Source: Paenibacillus piscarius (GTDB lineage: Bacteria > Bacillota > Bacilli > Paenibacillales > Paenibacillaceae). Taken from it: a stretch of DNA of 64,000 nt. The stretch spans positions 292,500-356,499 of the forward strand of contig NZ_JAIEUI010000003.1 in NCBI RefSeq assembly GCF_022234545.1. Reading direction: 5' to 3'. Every line of letters begins with the position of its first letter. The first letter of the stretch is position 1. Positions 25,273 through 35,827 of this stretch are shown here, piece after piece. The translations under genes and the position numbers were made by a program. The notes beneath the pieces were generated by a model, which was not told where the DNA came from, searched no databases, and was given only the letters and a program-made list of their open reading frames with translations.

Positions 25273-25368
25273 TTGGATCACTTATGTTTTTTGTCTATTT
25301 ATGCCGATATATTAATAAGGTTTTACAGCATATGGAAGATTACAATGCGTTTTTAGGGGGATTTGGCG

Positions 25369-27402
25369 GTGGATGAGGCAAAAGTACGGTCCAAACTGAA
25401 AATGAATGTAAGGAAAGGAAAAGCTCTATCGCTGCAAAGCAAATGGTCGATTGCCATTGTGGCGGTGGCGATTGTGCCGCTCATCGGGGCGACGCTCTTC
25501 TTCATGCAGTACTTCGGAGGGGTGACCCGGGATGACAGCGAGGAGCGGGCGCAGAATATCCTGGAGATGAACACGGTACGGATTGAGGAGTGGCTGACCA
25601 CCAAAACATCCGCAGTGCAGGAGCTGATCAAGCAGCATCCGGAGTTCGACATGTCACGGCCGGATACGATTTTTCCGGTGATTAAGGTGCTGGAAGAGAG
25701 CGATACCCAGTCCGAAGGCTACAGTGTTATTAATAAGGAAGGGATTCTGGCGAATGCGCTCAAGCTTACCGCAGATATCAGCAAGTCCGCCTACCTCCAG
25801 CAGGCCAAGTCCACGCTTGCCCCGGCTGTCGCGGAGATGTCTTTTCTGGAACAGCTGAATAAATATATTATTCCGGTCTTCGTGCCGGCGGTGGATAAGA
25901 ACAATCAGTTTGCGGGAGGCATCGCCTTCTCGGTGACCCCTGACATTCTGAAGGAGATGAGCAAGAATATTCATGTGGGCGATACCGGTTACGGGTACGT
26001 TATTTCGGGAAAAGGGGACTACTACGCCTACTCGGACCCGCAGCGGATCGGCAAGAATATTACGGACTATGCGAAGACCCCGGAATTGAAGCAGGCGGTA
26101 GAGCGTATCCTTGCCCGGGAATCCGGCTCTGAGGCATACAAGGGAGAGGACGGCAAGCAGGTAATCACCTACTTCCATACGGTTCCCGGCACAGACTGGA
26201 AGCTGCTGATTACAGTTCCCGCCAGCGAGATTATGGCCAACGTCACCTCCGCCCAGACCATATCCGTTCTGTTCCTGGCCGCGGTGATGCTGGTGGTCAT
26301 TGGAGTAGCGCTGTACCTGACCCGTCTGCTGGTGAAGCCGATTAAGGGAATCTCCGCCGTGATGAAGCGGGTGGCTGAAGGACATCTCAGCGAACGGGTG
26401 GCTGTGCGGTCTGGTGATGAAATCGGCCTGATGAGCCAGAGCATTAATGATATGATCGGCTCGCTCTCCGGCATTGTCGGCAAAATTGATGCTACCGTAG
26501 CACAAGTTGCAGTCTCAGCCGAAGGTGTGCTGAACTACGCCAGCCAATCCTCCAATACATCGGCAGAGATCGAGACGGTAGCCCAGGATGTGGCCCATGG
26601 CATGGGCGAGCAGTTCAAAGGCTCAGAGCAGGCGGCACGGGCAACGGAAGAGATGGCGATCGGGCTGCAGCGGATTGCGGAATCCTCCGTCAATGTATCA
26701 GACCAGGCAGAAGCTGTCAGTACGGAGGTAGAGAACGGGTACATAGAGATTCAATCGACACTTGCGCAGATGACTGTAATCACCGGGGCAGCAGAGGAGA
26801 CGTCGGCACTGATCAGTAACCTGACCGGACAATCCGAGCAGATCGGGCAGATCGTCGATGTGATCTCGGAGATCTCGAATCAGACGGGATTGTTATCGCT
26901 GAACGCTTCGATTGAAGCCGCCAGAGCCGGCGAGCACGGACGCGGGTTCGGGGTGGTGGCGAACGAAGTGAAGAAGCTGGCGGAGCGCACCAACAGCGCC
27001 ATCGGGAACATTGTGGAGTTAATCCGCCAGATTCAGGACTCGACCAGAGCCGCCGCTGTCTCCATGGAGAACAGTATTGCAGAAATCGGTGACGGCATGG
27101 GCAAAATGCAAAATGTCGGCACCTCCTTCGACCATATCCGTTCCTCAATCCGTGAGGTCTCGCTGCAGATTCAGGACGTCTCTGCGGTGAATGAGCAAAT
27201 GTCGGCGGGCACTGAAGAGATTACGGCCTCTATCGCCGACATGCTGATTATTGCCAGGGAGTCGGCCGAGAGTGCCGAGATGGTGGCAGACGCTTCTACA
27301 GAGCAGCGCAACCTGATGAACCAGGTCGTTACCTCGGCGGAGTCCCTGAACCAGCTCATGGGCGAGCTGCGGAGTGAGATTGAGAAGTTCCAGGTAGAGT
27401 AA
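25369..27402 (+). CDS. Methyl-accepting chemotaxis protein (dCache type)
   Basis: About 677 residues from GTG 25369, eight bases after AGGGGG; a TTG two codons upstream is too close to that site. TM1 (about 22-45), extracellular double-Cache-like domain (about 50-290) with the GDTGYGYV signature, TM2 (about 292-315), HAMP, then the signalling domain with hairpin tip [20 protein letters not shown]. No pentapeptide for CheR/CheB tethering at the C-terminus. The ligand is unknown; many dCache receptors bind amino acids or amines. Confidence 0.93.
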   Translation: MDEAKVRSKLKMNVRKGKALSLQSKWSIAIVAVAIVPLIGATLFFMQYFGGVTRDDSEERAQNILEMNTVRIEEWLTTKTSAVQELIKQHPEFDMSRPDTIFPVIKVLEESDTQSEGYSVINKEGILANALKLTADISKSAYLQQAKSTLAPAVAEMSFLEQLNKYIIPVFVPAVDKNNQFAGGIAFSVTPDILKEMSKNIHVGDTGYGYVISGKGDYYAYSDPQRIGKNITDYAKTPELKQAVERILARESGSEAYKGEDGKQVITYFHTVPGTDWKLLITVPASEIMANVTSAQTISVLFLAAVMLVVIGVALYLTRLLVKPIKGISAVMKRVAEGHLSERVAVRSGDEIGLMSQSINDMIGSLSGIVGKIDATVAQVAVSAEGVLNYASQSSNTSAEIETVAQDVAHGMGEQFKGSEQAARATEEMAIGLQRIAESSVNVSDQAEAVSTEVENGYIEIQSTLAQMTVITGAAEETSALISNLTGQSEQIGQIVDVISEISNQTGLLSLNASIEAARAGEHGRGFGVVANEVKKLAERTNSAIGNIVELIRQIQDSTRAAAVSMENSIAEIGDGMGKMQNVGTSFDHIRSSIREVSLQIQDVSAVNEQMSAGTEEITASIADMLIIARESAESAEMVADASTEQRNLMNQVVTSAESLNQLMGELRSEIEKFQVE

Positions 27403-27410
27403 GCCGCGGC

Positions 27411-28373
27411 TTAGAGCTGCTCCTCCAGCGTCAGGCTGTCGATCCCCTTGCGGATAATGCTGCAGGAGGCGTGGAACTTTGCCATCTCAGCCTCGCTGAG
27501 GTTCAGCTCAAGCAGCTCCTGGATGCCGCCGCTGCCGATGATCGCCGGGACCCCGGCACAGACGCCGCGTTGCCCGTATTCGCCGTCCAGAATCGCGGAT
27601 ACAGCGATGATCTTGTGCTCGTCATTCAGAATGGAACGTGTAATATAGGCCAGTGCGCTGCCGATGCCGAAGTGGGTTGAGCCCTTGCGGGTAAAAATCT
27701 CCCACCCGGCATCTTTTGTTTTGCGGGCGATATCCTCCAGGTCCAGGGTGCTGAAGCGCTCGCGGTGCTGCTCCATAATCTGCAGCAGCGGCTTGCCGCC
27801 GATGGTGACATGGGACCAGGCCACGAACTGGGACTCCCCGTGTTCGCCAAGCGCATAGCCGTTGACGCTGCGCGGGTCTATAGTGAAGACCTCTGACAGC
27901 AGCGTCTTCAGCCGCGAGGAGTCAATGGAGGTACCTGTGCCGATAATGCGGTGACGCGGCAGTCCCGATATCTGCCATACCAGATAGGTCACGATATCTA
28001 CAGGGTTGGCCGCGACAACGAAGATGCCGTCGAAGCCCCCGTCCATGATCTCGGTAATAATCTCCCGGGTGATGACAGCGGCGGCATCCAGCACATCAAG
28101 CCGGGTCTGCCCCGGCTTGGGATTGGCGCCTGCCGTCAGAATGACAACATCCATTCCTGCGCAGTCGCTGGCGGTGCCTGCATAGACCTTGGTGCGCGTT
28201 CCGGTGAAATCCATGCAGTGGGAGAGATCCAGCGCCTGTGCCATCGCACGGTCATACGTGCGGTCAATCATCATAATCTCATCGCAGACGGCCTGATTCA
28301 CCATGGAATAGGCGCAGCTGGAGCCAACCATGCCGGAGCCGACGATCGCTACTTTTCTCGATTTACTTTTCAA
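27411..28373 (-). CDS. ldh: L-lactate dehydrogenase
   Basis: 320-residue NAD-dependent LDH converting pyruvate to L-lactate. Rossmann motif GSGMVG near residues 12-17, specificity loop PKPGQTRLD (Gln at the position that separates LDH from malate dehydrogenase), then the catalytic Asp/Arg region, NPVDIVTY, and catalytic histidine in GEHGES. The start is TTG at 28373 with only a weak site upstream. It converges with the chemoreceptor gene eight bases away, so transcription of one may interfere with the other. Confidence 0.95.
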   Translation of the reverse strand: MKSKSRKVAIVGSGMVGSSCAYSMVNQAVCDEIMMIDRTYDRAMAQALDLSHCMDFTGTRTKVYAGTASDCAGMDVVILTAGANPKPGQTRLDVLDAAAVITREIITEIMDGGFDGIFVVAANPVDIVTYLVWQISGLPRHRIIGTGTSIDSSRLKTLLSEVFTIDPRSVNGYALGEHGESQFVAWSHVTIGGKPLLQIMEQHRERFSTLDLEDIARKTKDAGWEIFTRKGSTHFGIGSALAYITRSILNDEHKIIAVSAILDGEYGQRGVCAGVPAIIGSGGIQELLELNLSEAEMAKFHASCSIIRKGIDSLTLEEQL

Positions 28374-28629
28374 TTGCCTGTCCCCGCTCTCTAATAGGTA
28401 TACCCGGCTTCTATTCTAACGGATCTCATCGTAAGTTACCTGACATAGGAGAGAAAAAACCTGCTGGACCCTCCGCAAATTTAGACATAATTGACATGAA
28501 GGGTCAGCTTGATCCGGGCTTGTTGATATAGAATATGCAGATCGCGGGCACTTGGGAAGCTGAATGTCAGGCAGGTGAACACAGACGCTGTGCTGTTGAC
28601 AGGCTGTTGCAGAAATATGTATCCCGTCC

Positions 28630-29130
28630 TCAGGACTGCGGGAGCTGGGCTTTGGCCGGCACCATCTGAGTGTAGTGTCTATACATGAACACCCTCCAGT
28701 GCAGAATCATCCCGAACGCCAGAATGAAGAACAGTCCGCCGGATTGCGGAACGGATACATACTGGTTGATGAACTCATGGAGCAGAGTGCGGATCAGCAG
28801 CAGTCCCAGCAGGATGAAGGCGAAGCTCTTGGAGCGCTGGGCATAGACCAGACCTTCCCGTTCTTCAAACTTCGTCGTGCGGATCAGCGGATAGGCAAAA
28901 ATAAACCAGCCGACCAAAAAAGCTGTCACTGCCCACCACCACGGAAAGCGGACCTCCGGGACTACGAACATGGCGAAGCCGGTGGACATGCCGAGCGGCG
29001 GAATCCAGATTTTGCGGATAGTTACCGGGCGGGCGCTGGCCTTCAGGCGGATGAAAATAACCATGAGCGCCATAAATATAGCTCCTACAGTCGAACCGAC
29101 ATGCAAAAGGGAGGGATTGATATTGCCCAT
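28630..29130 (-). CDS. ccdC: CcdC-family membrane protein
   Basis: 166 residues with about five hydrophobic segments. Aligns by eye with Bacillus CcdC (DUF1453): an N-terminal SASARPVTIRKI-like cytoplasmic stretch, WIPPLGMSTG, and the central FPWWWAVTAFLVGWFIFAYP. CcdC sits beside cytochrome c biogenesis genes in Bacillus but its role is unclear, and no ccdA is nearby here. The start has GAGAGGAATG upstream. Confidence 0.8.
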   Translation of the reverse strand: MGNINPSLLHVGSTVGAIFMALMVIFIRLKASARPVTIRKIWIPPLGMSTGFAMFVVPEVRFPWWWAVTAFLVGWFIFAYPLIRTTKFEEREGLVYAQRSKSFAFILLGLLLIRTLLHEFINQYVSVPQSGGLFFILAFGMILHWRVFMYRHYTQMVPAKAQLPQS

Positions 29131-29214
29131 CGTTCACATTCCTCTCTGTGATATGGATCACTTATTTCTTCATTATAGCAGATCATGGAGCCATTTCAGA
29201 ATGCACACGCAAGC

Positions 29215-29245
29215 AGACCCGCCAGGTTGTAACCCTGGCGGGTCT
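29215..29245 (-). terminator. Hairpin after the GlsB-like gene
   Basis: AGACCCGCCAGG pairs perfectly with CCTGGCGGGTCT (12 bp, 7-nt loop). The T-tract is weak on both strands, so efficiency is uncertain. Confidence 0.55.
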
Positions 29246-29296
29246 GATCAGCAAATATGGTATCGACAGCTTCAGGTGAGAAGGCTGCCATTGGTC

Positions 29297-29557
29297 TTAA
29301 GAACGGCTACGTCCGCCAACCGAACGCATAATCAGGCTTACGATAAAGATCAGGACAATAGCACCGATCAATGAAGGGAACACATAGTAGTCGCTGATCT
29401 TAGGTCCCCAGCTTCCCAGCAGCATTCCGCCAAGCCATGAACCGAGAATACCTGCGATAATGTTGCCGATAATGCCGCCCGGAATATCTCTGCCCATAAT
29501 CAGACCGGCCAGCCAACCAATTACGCCACCAACAATCAACATCCATAGTAAACTCAT
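29297..29557 (-). CDS. GlsB/YeaQ/YmgE family stress-response membrane protein
   Basis: 86 residues, almost entirely hydrophobic, with three short membrane helices rich in Gly (GGVIGWLAGLIMG, GIIGNIIAGILGSWLGGMLLG). This is the transglycosylase-associated (Tgl-assoc) family. Members are envelope or general-stress proteins of unproven function. Strong site AAAGGAGCTG before the ATG. Confidence 0.88.
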   Translation of the reverse strand: MSLLWMLIVGGVIGWLAGLIMGRDIPGGIIGNIIAGILGSWLGGMLLGSWGPKISDYYVFPSLIGAIVLIFIVSLIMRSVGGRSRS

Positions 29558-29766
29558 TGTACTTCAGCTCCTTTTGTGTGTTTGTTGTCTTCGATGACTA
29601 CTATTAACCGCATGCTCGGCGTTTAAACCAAGTGTCAAATATTGCCGCCGGCCTCTAATTAGTATTTCAGTGTGTCCATATTTATGCTGTTTAATCCGGA
29701 TAAGGGAACGGGTACATAAACATGTTATAGTAAAATTCAGAACATACATGTGAAGGAGCCGCTGCC

Positions 29767-30819
29767 ATGCACCAGCCTAATGAAGTGTTATTCTATATCG
29801 GGACGTATAATGGGAACAAGGAAAAAGCTATACTGCTCGGCGCGCTGGATAAAGAGACGGGAGAGATGAGGGTTCTGGGCGGAACTTCAGGCATTGATAA
29901 CCCCTCCTATCTGGCGCTTAATGCTTCACGTACAGTGTTATATGCAGTGAGTGAACAGGAGGAGGGGGAGGTTCGCGCCTATGCCGTTGATCCCGCCAGC
30001 CGGGCGCTTCACTTCTTGGGCGGCCGGGCTACCGGGGGCGGCGCACCCTGTTATGTCTCCGTAGCTCCGCAGGATAATTACATATTCGTATCCAACTATA
30101 TGGGAGGCAACGTTAATGTATTCCCGCTGAACCCGGACGGGTCACTGCAGGCGATGTCCTCCCAGGTGAAGCATGAAGGCTCCGGTATCCGCAGCGACCG
30201 CCAGGAGGCCCCCCACCCGCATTCCGTCATCCCGGATCAGTCAGGGAAGCATGTGCTGGTCTGTGATCTCGGCCTGGATCAGATCGTGATCTACCGTGTA
30301 GAGGACGGAAAGCTCGTGACGCACCGCGAAGTGGGGCTGCCTCCAGGCTCAGGGCCGCGCCACCTGGCGGTGCATCCTTCCCGGCAGTGGTTCTATCTGG
30401 TCAATGAGCTGAACAATACAGTGAGTGTATTTGCGGCTGATGAGTCCAGGGGAGACCTGAAGCTGCTGCAGCATATCAGCAGCCTTCCGGAGCATTATAC
30501 CGCCGGAAGCGATGATACGGCTGCGGATATCCATGTATCGCCCTGCGGGCGTTACCTCTATGTGTCCAACCGCGGGCATGACAGCATCGCCCTGTTCCAT
30601 ATTGATAACGCGACAGGTCTCCTGGAAGCGGAAGACTGGGTGATCTCGGGGGGACGGACCCCGCGCAACTTCGCCCTGATTGGCGGCATGCTGCTTGCCG
30701 CCAACCAGAACAGCGGCAATATCGTCTCTTTCCGCATCGACAGCGAGACCGGCCGGCTGATCCCGACCGGCAACGAGCTGGACGTGACGGCACCGGTCTG
30801 CCTGGTTGCCTTGGATTAG
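29767..30819 (+). CDS. Lactonase family beta-propeller protein (6-phosphogluconolactonase-like)
   Basis: 350 residues forming seven beta-propeller blades of the YbhE/Pgl type. Repeated VSNYMGGNVNVFPL and VSNRGHDSIALFHID motifs mark successive blades, and PHPHSVIPDQSGKHVLVCDLG is characteristic. It probably hydrolyses 6-phosphoglucono-lactone in the oxidative pentose phosphate route, as proposed for Bacillus YkgB, although paralogues act on other lactones. No signal peptide. The start has GAAGGAG upstream. Confidence 0.88.
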   Translation: MHQPNEVLFYIGTYNGNKEKAILLGALDKETGEMRVLGGTSGIDNPSYLALNASRTVLYAVSEQEEGEVRAYAVDPASRALHFLGGRATGGGAPCYVSVAPQDNYIFVSNYMGGNVNVFPLNPDGSLQAMSSQVKHEGSGIRSDRQEAPHPHSVIPDQSGKHVLVCDLGLDQIVIYRVEDGKLVTHREVGLPPGSGPRHLAVHPSRQWFYLVNELNNTVSVFAADESRGDLKLLQHISSLPEHYTAGSDDTAADIHVSPCGRYLYVSNRGHDSIALFHIDNATGLLEAEDWVISGGRTPRNFALIGGMLLAANQNSGNIVSFRIDSETGRLIPTGNELDVTAPVCLVALD

Positions 30820-30835
30820 CCTGCTACGATGACAA

Positions 30836-30871
30836 AGCCCCCTACCCGCCGTGTCCGGCAGGGAGGGGGCT
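30836..30871 (+). terminator. Terminator-like hairpin after lactonase gene
   Basis: AGCCCCCTACCCGCC pairs with CCGGCAGGGAGGGGGCT apart from small bulges. The downstream T-run is poor. Confidence 0.55.
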
Positions 30872-30953
30872 GTTGGTGATGGTGTAGAGCTTATGAAGGC
30901 AAGTGCGGCGAATCTGTGTGAAAACCATACATTTAGAATTGTATAATTGCTGC

Positions 30954-33254
30954 TTAATACGCTCCCTCCAGGGAGTCTTCCCGTTCATAGAATCCGATAT
31001 CATCCAGCATAATCTTGTCGCCTTCCCCTTGCAGATAGAAGGTGATCTCTGTCAGCATCCCGGTATCAAGCGCAGGCTCTTCTTCGAGGAACCGCTCGAA
31101 CGACAGCTCGTAGGTCTGGAATACGGGCTCTGTGCGGTCCCCGAACTTGCCGTCCATGATCCGTTCCTCCAGCCACGGGCTGACCGTGAACTCGGTCTGC
31201 GGCAACGGCAGAATATCGGCGGCTTCATCCAGGGGAAGCCTGGCCGCAGCGTCATTGCTGTCCGTCAGCTCCACCTCCACCTCCGGGGTGAGGGCAGCTT
31301 CGCTATCCTCTTCATCCCCATTCCGGTTCGCCAGCGAGAAGGTCAGCCCCTCTGCTGCCGATTCTGCCAGACTGCTGATGAAGGTGTCACTAAGCGTAAT
31401 GCTGTAGGCTGTTTCAGAGGTCTCGGACTGCCCGTCCGGGCTGCCACTGCGTTCCAGAACGACGCCGTATGAGGGCTTGTTGTTCGCTTCGCGGTCTTTG
31501 GCAGATTCCTCGGTCCAGCGCAGGCCCTCCGCTGCGGCTGTGCCGCCCCGCACGGTGTCCCGCTTACGGTCCTCCTCATAGTCGGCGACCGTCAGATGCG
31601 CACCGCTCTGGAAGCGGTTATAGTAGGCGGTGTCCGGCAGCCACTGCGCCCCGCTGCGGTAATCCCGGAACAGCGGCCGGTATTCCGTCTTCCCGTGCAG
31701 GGTGGTCTCCAGGAATGCAGAGACATAGACCATGGCAATCTGCCGCTGCTCCGCCCCGTCCATAATCTGCGCGCGGTTCAGGAACAGGCCGGCGGGCAGC
31801 GTCTGGTCATAGAGCCCCCAATCGCTGTTGAACTGGCTGTGGTTGGCACCGGCGATGTAGAGCGAGCTTTTGAAGGCAGCGGTATTGCCGGTATAGGAGG
31901 AGCGCATATACTGCCGGTCTCCGTAGAAGTCATGCACATCGCCGTCACGGGCGCCCTGCAGCGTCAGATAGCTCACATCCCGCAGGGTGGCCTGCTTGCT
32001 GTCAATTGCTTTATCCGTAGGCGCCAGAGCTACCACGGAAGTAATGTGGAACTGCCGGGCCGCTTCCAGCGCCGGATCACCGGTGAACCAGCGTGTAGCG
32101 TCCGCCGCCATTGCTACCGCCTGGCCGCCGCGGCTGTGGCCCAGCAGTGCAGTATGGTCATAGTCTACCTTCTGGTAGAAGGGAGTGCCGGGCTCCTCCG
32201 CGAAGCTGGCGATCTGCTGCAGATGCTTCAGAATCATCCACGTCCGCACCTTATAGTCATTGTCCGGGATGCCCGACCAGGCCGAGTAATTCAGGAAATT
32301 CTCGTCCAGGGTTACGGCAATGAAGCCCCGGCTGGCTAACAATTCACCAAGATAGGCGTAGCCGTCCTCGGAGAAATCCTCCATCATATGGTTGCCGTGA
32401 ACCATAAGCACCAATGGATAAGGTCCGTCCCCGTCCGGCATCCATACCCTGGCGTTCAGCGGAAGCGTCCCGGGATCGAATCCCCAGAATAGCGTGCGCA
32501 GTGAGGGCCAGGATGAGATATAGTCAGAGGCGTCCGCCGGAGCGGAGATTAATGCTGCTCCGCTTCCGTATTCCTTGCGGTGCAGATCCTGGCCGCTGCC
32601 GTAGGTGAAGGTGTTGAAGGAGTGATCTCCCGGCTTAGAGGGATCAGGGGCAATGAGCGGCGTCACCTTGCCCGCTGCAGCTATGGTCTGGAGGGAAGGC
32701 AAGGCATCCGTAGGTTTCCCTGTCCCGTACCCGTAGGCCAGTGCGAAAGGTGACAGCACCAGTACCATAGCCAGCAATCCGCCGGTAAGGCTTCTGCGGG
32801 TCCGCAATAGACCGGCCGCCAGTCCGCCTATGGCACTGGCCAGGGCACCGATGCCCGCAATAACCGCTGCAGCCTCAAGCTCCAGCCCGCCGAAATACAG
32901 AACCAGCAGCACTACACCGAAGGCACTGAGCCACGACCCCGTGAACAGCCGCGGGATGCGCAGGCCGGTTAAGGCGAGCAGGACGGCCAGGAGATTGCCT
33001 GCAAGTGCCATTCCCAGCGTTGCTGCCCCGGCCGCCAGGATGATATCCGCTGCGCTTCCGAGCCCAGTAGGAATACCCATAACGGCGATTGAACAAGCCA
33101 GAATACATAATATCCATGGGCCGCTGAGCGCCATTCTCCACAGTGTGGTATCGTACCGGTAGGTCTGTGCAATGCGTCTGCCTGTTCCGCTGAGAATACG
33201 CCTGTGCAGCCGCGGTCCCTGCGGCGCGGGAGCGTATTCTATGTTCATTCCCAT
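30954..33254 (-). CDS. Membrane-anchored alpha/beta hydrolase (esterase/PAF-acetylhydrolase-like)
   Basis: 766 residues. The N-terminal ~180 residues hold about six membrane helices; the rest is probably extracellular. The hydrolase domain starts with PLVLMVHGNH (about 280-290), nucleophile GHSRGG (Ser about 372) and a catalytic His probably in ANHSQFN. The final ~200 residues look like a separate beta-rich domain. The start is ATG 33254 with GGGAGGGGGATC upstream. The fusion of a multi-helix module to a chlorophyllase/cutinase-like hydrolase suggests action on lipids or envelope esters at the membrane (inference). Confidence 0.75.
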   Translation of the reverse strand: MGMNIEYAPAPQGPRLHRRILSGTGRRIAQTYRYDTTLWRMALSGPWILCILACSIAVMGIPTGLGSAADIILAAGAATLGMALAGNLLAVLLALTGLRIPRLFTGSWLSAFGVVLLVLYFGGLELEAAAVIAGIGALASAIGGLAAGLLRTRRSLTGGLLAMVLVLSPFALAYGYGTGKPTDALPSLQTIAAAGKVTPLIAPDPSKPGDHSFNTFTYGSGQDLHRKEYGSGAALISAPADASDYISSWPSLRTLFWGFDPGTLPLNARVWMPDGDGPYPLVLMVHGNHMMEDFSEDGYAYLGELLASRGFIAVTLDENFLNYSAWSGIPDNDYKVRTWMILKHLQQIASFAEEPGTPFYQKVDYDHTALLGHSRGGQAVAMAADATRWFTGDPALEAARQFHITSVVALAPTDKAIDSKQATLRDVSYLTLQGARDGDVHDFYGDRQYMRSSYTGNTAAFKSSLYIAGANHSQFNSDWGLYDQTLPAGLFLNRAQIMDGAEQRQIAMVYVSAFLETTLHGKTEYRPLFRDYRSGAQWLPDTAYYNRFQSGAHLTVADYEEDRKRDTVRGGTAAAEGLRWTEESAKDREANNKPSYGVVLERSGSPDGQSETSETAYSITLSDTFISSLAESAAEGLTFSLANRNGDEEDSEAALTPEVEVELTDSNDAAARLPLDEAADILPLPQTEFTVSPWLEERIMDGKFGDRTEPVFQTYELSFERFLEEEPALDTGMLTEITFYLQGEGDKIMLDDIGFYEREDSLEGAY

Positions 33255-33465
33255 GCTGATCCCCCTCCCGACATCTGCGGTTGCTTAGGCTGCCGGGACC
33301 GGCAGTCCTCCGCCTATCAACTCACTCTATGCATGCTCTATAATGGCAATCCAATTTGCTTCCATAAGATGTAGCAATAATATTACTTTGGGCTGCCAAT
33401 GACAAGTGGGTCTTACAGGAACTGCCGTCACCTTAGCTTTTAAATCATTCGGGGATGCGCCGAGT

Positions 33466-33486
33466 GTAATCGAAAAACCGATCACA
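33466..33486. repeat. Single element A copy
   Basis: GTGTAATCGAAAAACCGATC, one unit of the A family. It is followed by a further perfect inverted repeat ACTCGCGCGG/CCGCGCGAGT (33489-33532). The gap 33255-33587 has no gene. Confidence 0.6.
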
Positions 33487-33587
33487 ATGGACTCGCGCGG
33501 GGGTACCTACATCCGCCTCATGCCGCGCGAGTGTGTACGGGCATTCCTTACCTGTAGGCGAAGTTTTTTTCATTCTGAAAAAAAGGT

Positions 33588-33616
33588 TTGACAGCACGGG
33601 GAGCTTTCAGTATTAT
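33588..33616 (+). promoter_or_regulatory. Promoter of the sulfate uptake operon
   Basis: Perfect TTGACA (33588-33593), 17-bp spacer, TATTAT (33611-33616). Confidence 0.8.
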
Positions 33617-33626
33617 ATTCCCATAA

Positions 33627-33643
33627 CCTACTAAGTCGGTAGG
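33627..33643 (+). promoter_or_regulatory. Inverted repeat at the start of the sulfate operon transcript
   Basis: CCTAC-TAAGTCG-GTAGG, just after the -10 box and so near +5. Position and context suggest an operator for a sulfur regulator such as the Rrf2-type CymR (inference). Confidence 0.5.
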
Positions 33644-33681
33644 AATAATCAAATAAGTTCTTACCGTACAGACGGAGGAAC

Positions 33682-33757
33682 GCCTGCTTCAGGCTCGCAG
33701 ATACGTGTCTATAGGACCGGTTTGACTTGCCGCAAGCAGGCTTTCCTGCGTCTTTTT
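33682..33757 (+). promoter_or_regulatory. Possible attenuator in the sulfate operon leader
   Basis: Hairpin GCCTG-CTT-CAGGC (33682-33694) and terminator-like GCAGG-CTTT-CCTGC then GTCTTTTTG (33736-33757). CCTGCTT of the first could pair with AAGCAGG of the second, giving alternative folds. The stems are short and I recognise no known riboswitch. Confidence 0.3.
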
Positions 33758-33791
33758 GTGCCAGAAGATTATAAACGGGGGAGTGGTTGTG

Positions 33792-34913
33792 ATGAGGAAA
33801 GGAATCAAGAAGGGGCTTCTCGCCGGATTCGCACTTGTATTGACGGCAGGGCTTACGGCTTGCGGCAATAACAATGCGGGAAGCGCGGGGGCGGGGAATG
33901 GTCCGGGGACGGCAACAGAAGCGCCGGCAGCGAATGCATCGGCTACACCGGAGGCAGCCAAGACGGCAGCTAAAGAGCCGGTTGAATTACTTAATGTATC
34001 TTATGATCCAACACGCGAGCTGTATGAGAACTACAACAAAGCTTTTGCCGCCTATTGGGAGCAGGAGAACGGCCAGAAGGTGACGGTGAAGCAGTCGCAT
34101 GGCGGTTCAGGCAAGCAGAGCCGTGCGGTACTTGATGGCCTGGAAGCCGATGTAGTTACGCTGGCGCTCGGGTATGACATTGATGCCCTTCAGGACGCTG
34201 GACTTATCGGCGCTGACTGGCAGAGTAAATATGAGCATAACAGCTCCCCGTATACCTCGACCATCGTCTTCCTTGTGCGCAAAGGCAACCCGAAGGGCAT
34301 CAAGGACTGGCCGGATCTGCTGAAGGAGGGTGTTGAGGTGATCACTCCGAATCCCAAGACTTCAGGCGGTGCGCGCTGGAATTACCTGGCGGCCTGGGGA
34401 TATGCGCTGGACCACAATAATAATGATGAAGCCAAAGCCAAGGAATTCGTGCAGAATCTGTTCAAGCATGTGCCTGTACTGGACACCGGGGCGCGCGGCT
34501 CGACCACAACCTTCGTGGAACGGGGCATCGGTGATGTGCTGATCGCCTGGGAGAATGAGGCTTATCTGTCCATCAAGGAGCTGGGACCGGACAAATTCGA
34601 GATTGTGAACCCTTCGGAGAGCATCCTGGCGGAGCCGCCGGTAGCGGTGGTAGACAAGGTTGTCGATAAAAGAGGAACCCGCGAGGTAGCGGAAGGTTAT
34701 CTGAAATATCTCTACTCCGAGGAAGGACAGAAGATTGCCGCCGAGAACTACTACCGCCCGACGCTGGATAGTGTGAAGGAGCAGTTCAAGGACCAGTTCC
34801 CGGAGATCAAGCTGTTCACGCTTGCGGATAAATTCGGCACCTGGAAGGAGACCCAGGAGAAGCACTTCAATGACGGGGGAATCTTCGACCAGATCTACGT
34901 GCCTGGAAGCTGA
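33792..34913 (+). CDS. sbp: Sulfate/thiosulfate-binding lipoprotein of ABC importer
   Basis: 373 residues from ATG 33792 (GGGGGAG upstream; the frame is open from 33756 without a site). Lipoprotein signal with lipobox LTAC (Cys24), low-complexity Ala/Gly linker, then the CysP/Sbp core: [46 protein letters not shown] and [13 protein letters not shown]. It captures sulfate or thiosulfate outside the membrane and delivers it to the two permeases that follow. Confidence 0.93.
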   Translation: MRKGIKKGLLAGFALVLTAGLTACGNNNAGSAGAGNGPGTATEAPAANASATPEAAKTAAKEPVELLNVSYDPTRELYENYNKAFAAYWEQENGQKVTVKQSHGGSGKQSRAVLDGLEADVVTLALGYDIDALQDAGLIGADWQSKYEHNSSPYTSTIVFLVRKGNPKGIKDWPDLLKEGVEVITPNPKTSGGARWNYLAAWGYALDHNNNDEAKAKEFVQNLFKHVPVLDTGARGSTTTFVERGIGDVLIAWENEAYLSIKELGPDKFEIVNPSESILAEPPVAVVDKVVDKRGTREVAEGYLKYLYSEEGQKIAAENYYRPTLDSVKEQFKDQFPEIKLFTLADKFGTWKETQEKHFNDGGIFDQIYVPGS

Positions 34914-34951
34914 TCGGCGCATAAGCCGAAGGCGGGAGGAGGAACGGGCGT

Positions 34952-35800
34952 ATGAATGCCACCAATGCTGCTATAAAAACAAGACCGCAGCGCAGACTGC
35001 TGCCGGGGTTCGGGATGACGATGGGGTTCAGCGTATTGTATCTGAGTCTGGTTGTACTGCTGCCGCTGTCCGCGCTGCTCTTCAATTCAACCGGGTTGAG
35101 CTGGGCCAAATTCTGGGATGTGGCGACAGATGCCCGCGTGCTGGCTTCCTATCGTGTCAGTCTTAGTACAGCCGCAGGAGCGGCGCTGATTGATGCCGTC
35201 CTCGGGCTGCTGCTGGCCTGGGTGCTGGTGCGTTACGAATTTCCCGGCAAAAGAATCTTCGACGCCCTGATCGACCTGCCGTTCGCCCTCCCGACCGCTG
35301 TAGCCGGTGTAGCGCTGACCGCGCTCTATGCCCAGAACGGCTGGATCGGCGCGCTGCTGGCACCGCTGGACATCAAGGTGGCGTTCACGCCGCTGGGCAT
35401 CACGCTGGCGCTGATGTTTATCGGCATCCCCTTTGTGGTCCGCACGGTGCAGCCGGTGCTGGAGGAGCTGGACCGGGACATGGAGGAAGCGGCAGCGACG
35501 CTGGGGGCCGGACGCGGCAGAACCTTCCTGAGGATTGTTCTGCCGGAGCTGCTGCCTCCGCTCTTGACCGGCTTCGCCCTGGCCTTCGCCCGGGGCATCG
35601 GCGAATACGGCTCCGTCGTGTTCATCTCCGGCAATATGCCGATGCGCACAGAGATTGCCCCGCTGCTGATCATGTCGAAGCTGGAGCAGTTCGATTATGC
35701 CGGAGCAACCGCGGTGGCCCTGATTCTGCTGCTGCTCTCCTTCCTGCTGCTGCTGGTGATTAACACTCTTCAGCATTGGATGCGGAAGAGCGCGCGTTAA
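34952..35800 (+). CDS. cysT: Sulfate ABC transporter permease CysT
   Basis: 282 residues, six membrane helices. Visible CysT motifs: DLPFALPTAVAGVALTALY and the EAA-like coupling loop EEAAATLGAGRGRTFLRIVLP, then GIGEYGSVVFISGN. It begins 38 bp after the binding-protein gene with GGGAGGAGG upstream and is followed after 27 bp by its partner permease. Confidence 0.93.
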   Translation: MNATNAAIKTRPQRRLLPGFGMTMGFSVLYLSLVVLLPLSALLFNSTGLSWAKFWDVATDARVLASYRVSLSTAAGAALIDAVLGLLLAWVLVRYEFPGKRIFDALIDLPFALPTAVAGVALTALYAQNGWIGALLAPLDIKVAFTPLGITLALMFIGIPFVVRTVQPVLEELDRDMEEAAATLGAGRGRTFLRIVLPELLPPLLTGFALAFARGIGEYGSVVFISGNMPMRTEIAPLLIMSKLEQFDYAGATAVALILLLLSFLLLLVINTLQHWMRKSAR

Positions 35801-35827
35801 GCTTTTAAGGAAGAAGGAGGAATCACT

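Noticed and set aside
28374-28629. Possible small RNA or gene between ldh and ccdC
   Set aside because: No convincing promoter-terminator pair or ORF with ribosome binding site in the 256-bp gap.
33615-33760. SAM (S-box) riboswitch or T-box in the sulfate operon leader
   Set aside because: No S-box core segments, no T-box sequence (TGGNACCGCG) or specifier hairpin. Only a palindrome and short hairpins are visible.
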